Positions 62,650-64,000 of a stretch of 64,000 nucleotides of DNA are shown one piece after another. The DNA comes from Arctopsyche grandis (lineage: Eukaryota; Arthropoda; Insecta; Trichoptera; Hydropsychidae), in the NCBI RefSeq assembly GCF_051622035.1, contig NC_135360.1, positions 16,372,501-16,436,500 of the forward strand. The letters run 5' to 3'. A program made the translations under genes and the position numbers. The number at the start of each line of letters is the position of its first letter. The stretch's first letter is position 1. The notes under the pieces were generated by a model. That model was not told the origin of the DNA. It ran no database searches and was given only the letters and a program-made list of their open reading frames with translations.

Positions 62650-63545
62650 GTAGTGAAGAAGTTTCATGTTGATCCGTCAACCAGCCAGCTTTAAATGAAT
62701 CACGGAACAAATACAGGTGTACTCTCAGCACAGAGATATCATTGGTCGATGGGTTGCGAGTAGGGATCCCAAATATTCGTAGACTTCAACTATTCGAATA
62801 TCGAATAGTAAATCAAGAGCTATTCGAATATATTCGAAAATTAAAAAAAAGGTAATTACATATGTACCAAGCATAAATTTGAATGAATCGTCTTATCATA
62901 GTTGCCATTGAATTCCATCTCGTTTTTACAGCCAATTTTCTTTTTTCATTATGATTTCTTGTCAAAATGTATATTTCGCCGGTGACTTCTTAAATATTCG
63001 TATTATTTTTCTGATGTTTTCTAAAATTTCGTTGAGATTATTATCTATCGAAAGGGATTTTCTTCAATTTTTCCGTATAAATAAAAATCCGTTTCTTCAC
63101 ATGTAGACATTTCATCTTCTTCATTATCTTCATTTTTACAAACCTCCTTTATTATCACAATTATCCCCATTATATATTTCATTTTCTTCATAATCATCGG
63201 CTTCTTCGTTATCACTCTTTTCATGTTGATTTTGTTTATTTAAGTTTATAAAAAATATATATACACGAATAATATTCGAATAGTTGATGAATTATTCGAA
63301 TAACGAATGGCTGAAAAATCAGACAAATAATTCGAATACTCGAATATTCGATTGGGATCCCTAGTCGAGAGACCTTATTGGCTGTTATACAGCTAGCTCA
63401 CTCGTCGATGACTTTTTCAATCAGTGCTGGTAAACCAGTGATCGATAAACACCAATCGTCATTAGACGATTGGTGTTTATACACGTTACAATGTCTATAT
63501 ATACTTGGATATAATATCTGAAAGCTGAACATGTCAATAAAACAC
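62650..63545 (+). repeat. Dispersed repeat, copy interrupted by an hAT element
   Basis: Left part 62650-62760 and right part 63364-63545 together align with the intact copy at 39911-40200. The right part includes a local hairpin (CACCAATCGTC/GACGATTGGTG). See the hAT element inside it. Confidence 0.75.
62753..63371. mobile_element. hAT element (603 bp, 62761-63363) with 8-bp target duplication
   Basis: The termini TAGGGATCCCAAATATTCG and, on the minus strand, TAGGGATCCCAATCGAATAT share the first 12 bases. Flanking octamers are GTTGCGAG (62753-62760) and GTCGAGAG (63364-63371). The empty site at 39911-40200 reads GTCGCGAG, one change from each. Subterminal ATTCGAATA repeats occur at both ends. 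The minus strand about 63140-63230 keeps an acidic vestige (NEEADDYEENEI), suggesting derivation from a transposase-coding parent. Confidence 0.8.
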
Positions 63546-63549
63546 TTTG

Positions 63550-64000
63550 GTTGGAAATGCATTTTTTTTATTTTTGGCTATAGGTTAAATATGTTTTATT
63601 TATTTTTTCTATTCAAGTATCTGTCATGTAAACATTTACATATTTTATTTTAGTAGATGTACGAATAGGACACAAGGAATGTGTGAAGGTTAAATAATCA
63701 TCATAATGGTAAATACTAATAAGCATTAGTATACCGTGGATGCATCGCATTGAATGCGCAATCAAAATTAAACTGTCTAAAAATGTTAATCGTTAGATGT
63801 TGAGGCGATTTTTATTTTCGTTTATCGTTCGCATACTGCATATCTAATCGACAATATGTATATACTTAGCCTGCATATATCCAAACAAATTACGTTCAAA
63901 GGAACAATAAAAAAGCTCGCAAATGTTTCGCTCGCGTGACTTTCAGACGTTGCTGTGCATGCATCATGAATGAATATGAAACCCGTTCGTTCTTTCGCGC
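63550..64000. other. AT-rich end of window, nothing recognised
   Basis: No exon or repeat boundary identified before the window ends. Confidence 0.4.

Overview
This window comes from an insect nuclear genome. It is strongly AT-rich, its genes are split by many short GT-AG introns, (CATA/TATG)n microsatellites are everywhere, and it is littered with cut-and-paste DNA transposon relics and non-LTR retrotransposon pieces. I cannot place the order or species from the sequence alone.

Layout. (a) 1-4.0 kb: AT-rich intergenic DNA with a doubtful membrane-segment ORF, a Tc1-like transposase relic and two hairpin elements. (b) 4.06-8.35 kb, minus strand: a five-exon gene that I could splice completely (948 nt, 315 aa). 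It looks like a protein with two RRM-like folds and I cannot name it; its introns carry transposon insertions. (c) 8.4-14.7 kb: intergenic, mostly featureless AT-rich DNA with an hAT-type remnant. (d) 14.89-27.39 kb, minus strand: a complete KDM5 (lid-type) histone H3K4 demethylase gene, 31 coding exons whose phases all join (5460 nt, 1819 aa), with JmjN, ARID, PHD1, JmjC, C5HC2 zinc finger, PLU-1-like helices, PHD2 and PHD3 in order and the JmjC iron ligands intact. Its 3.3-kb first coding intron holds an antisense truncated LINE, and another intron holds a small piggyBac-type MITE. (e) 26.8-27.7 kb: a GC/CpG-rich island over the KDM5 first coding exon. (f) 27.7-30.5 kb: a dense cluster of long inverted repeats (foldback elements). 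(g) 30.7-30.96 kb: a second GC-rich island with a plus-strand first coding exon that encodes a signal peptide and ends in a clean splice donor. KDM5 and this gene are therefore head to head. (h) 31-64 kb: no supportable exon. I read it as a very long first intron of the secreted or membrane protein gene, or as intron plus intergenic DNA. It contains several hAT-like MITEs (one nested inside another repeat with matching 8-bp target duplications), LINE tails, foldback elements, and patches of higher-GC, repeat-poor sequence that could be regulatory.

The two minus-strand genes lie in tandem; nothing in the sequence ties them functionally. The most unusual structure is the foldback cluster packed between the two divergent GC-rich promoters. 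I did not find a clear new biological system. The strongest observations are the foldback cluster, the unnamed RRM-like gene and the nested hAT insertion with an empty site elsewhere in the window.
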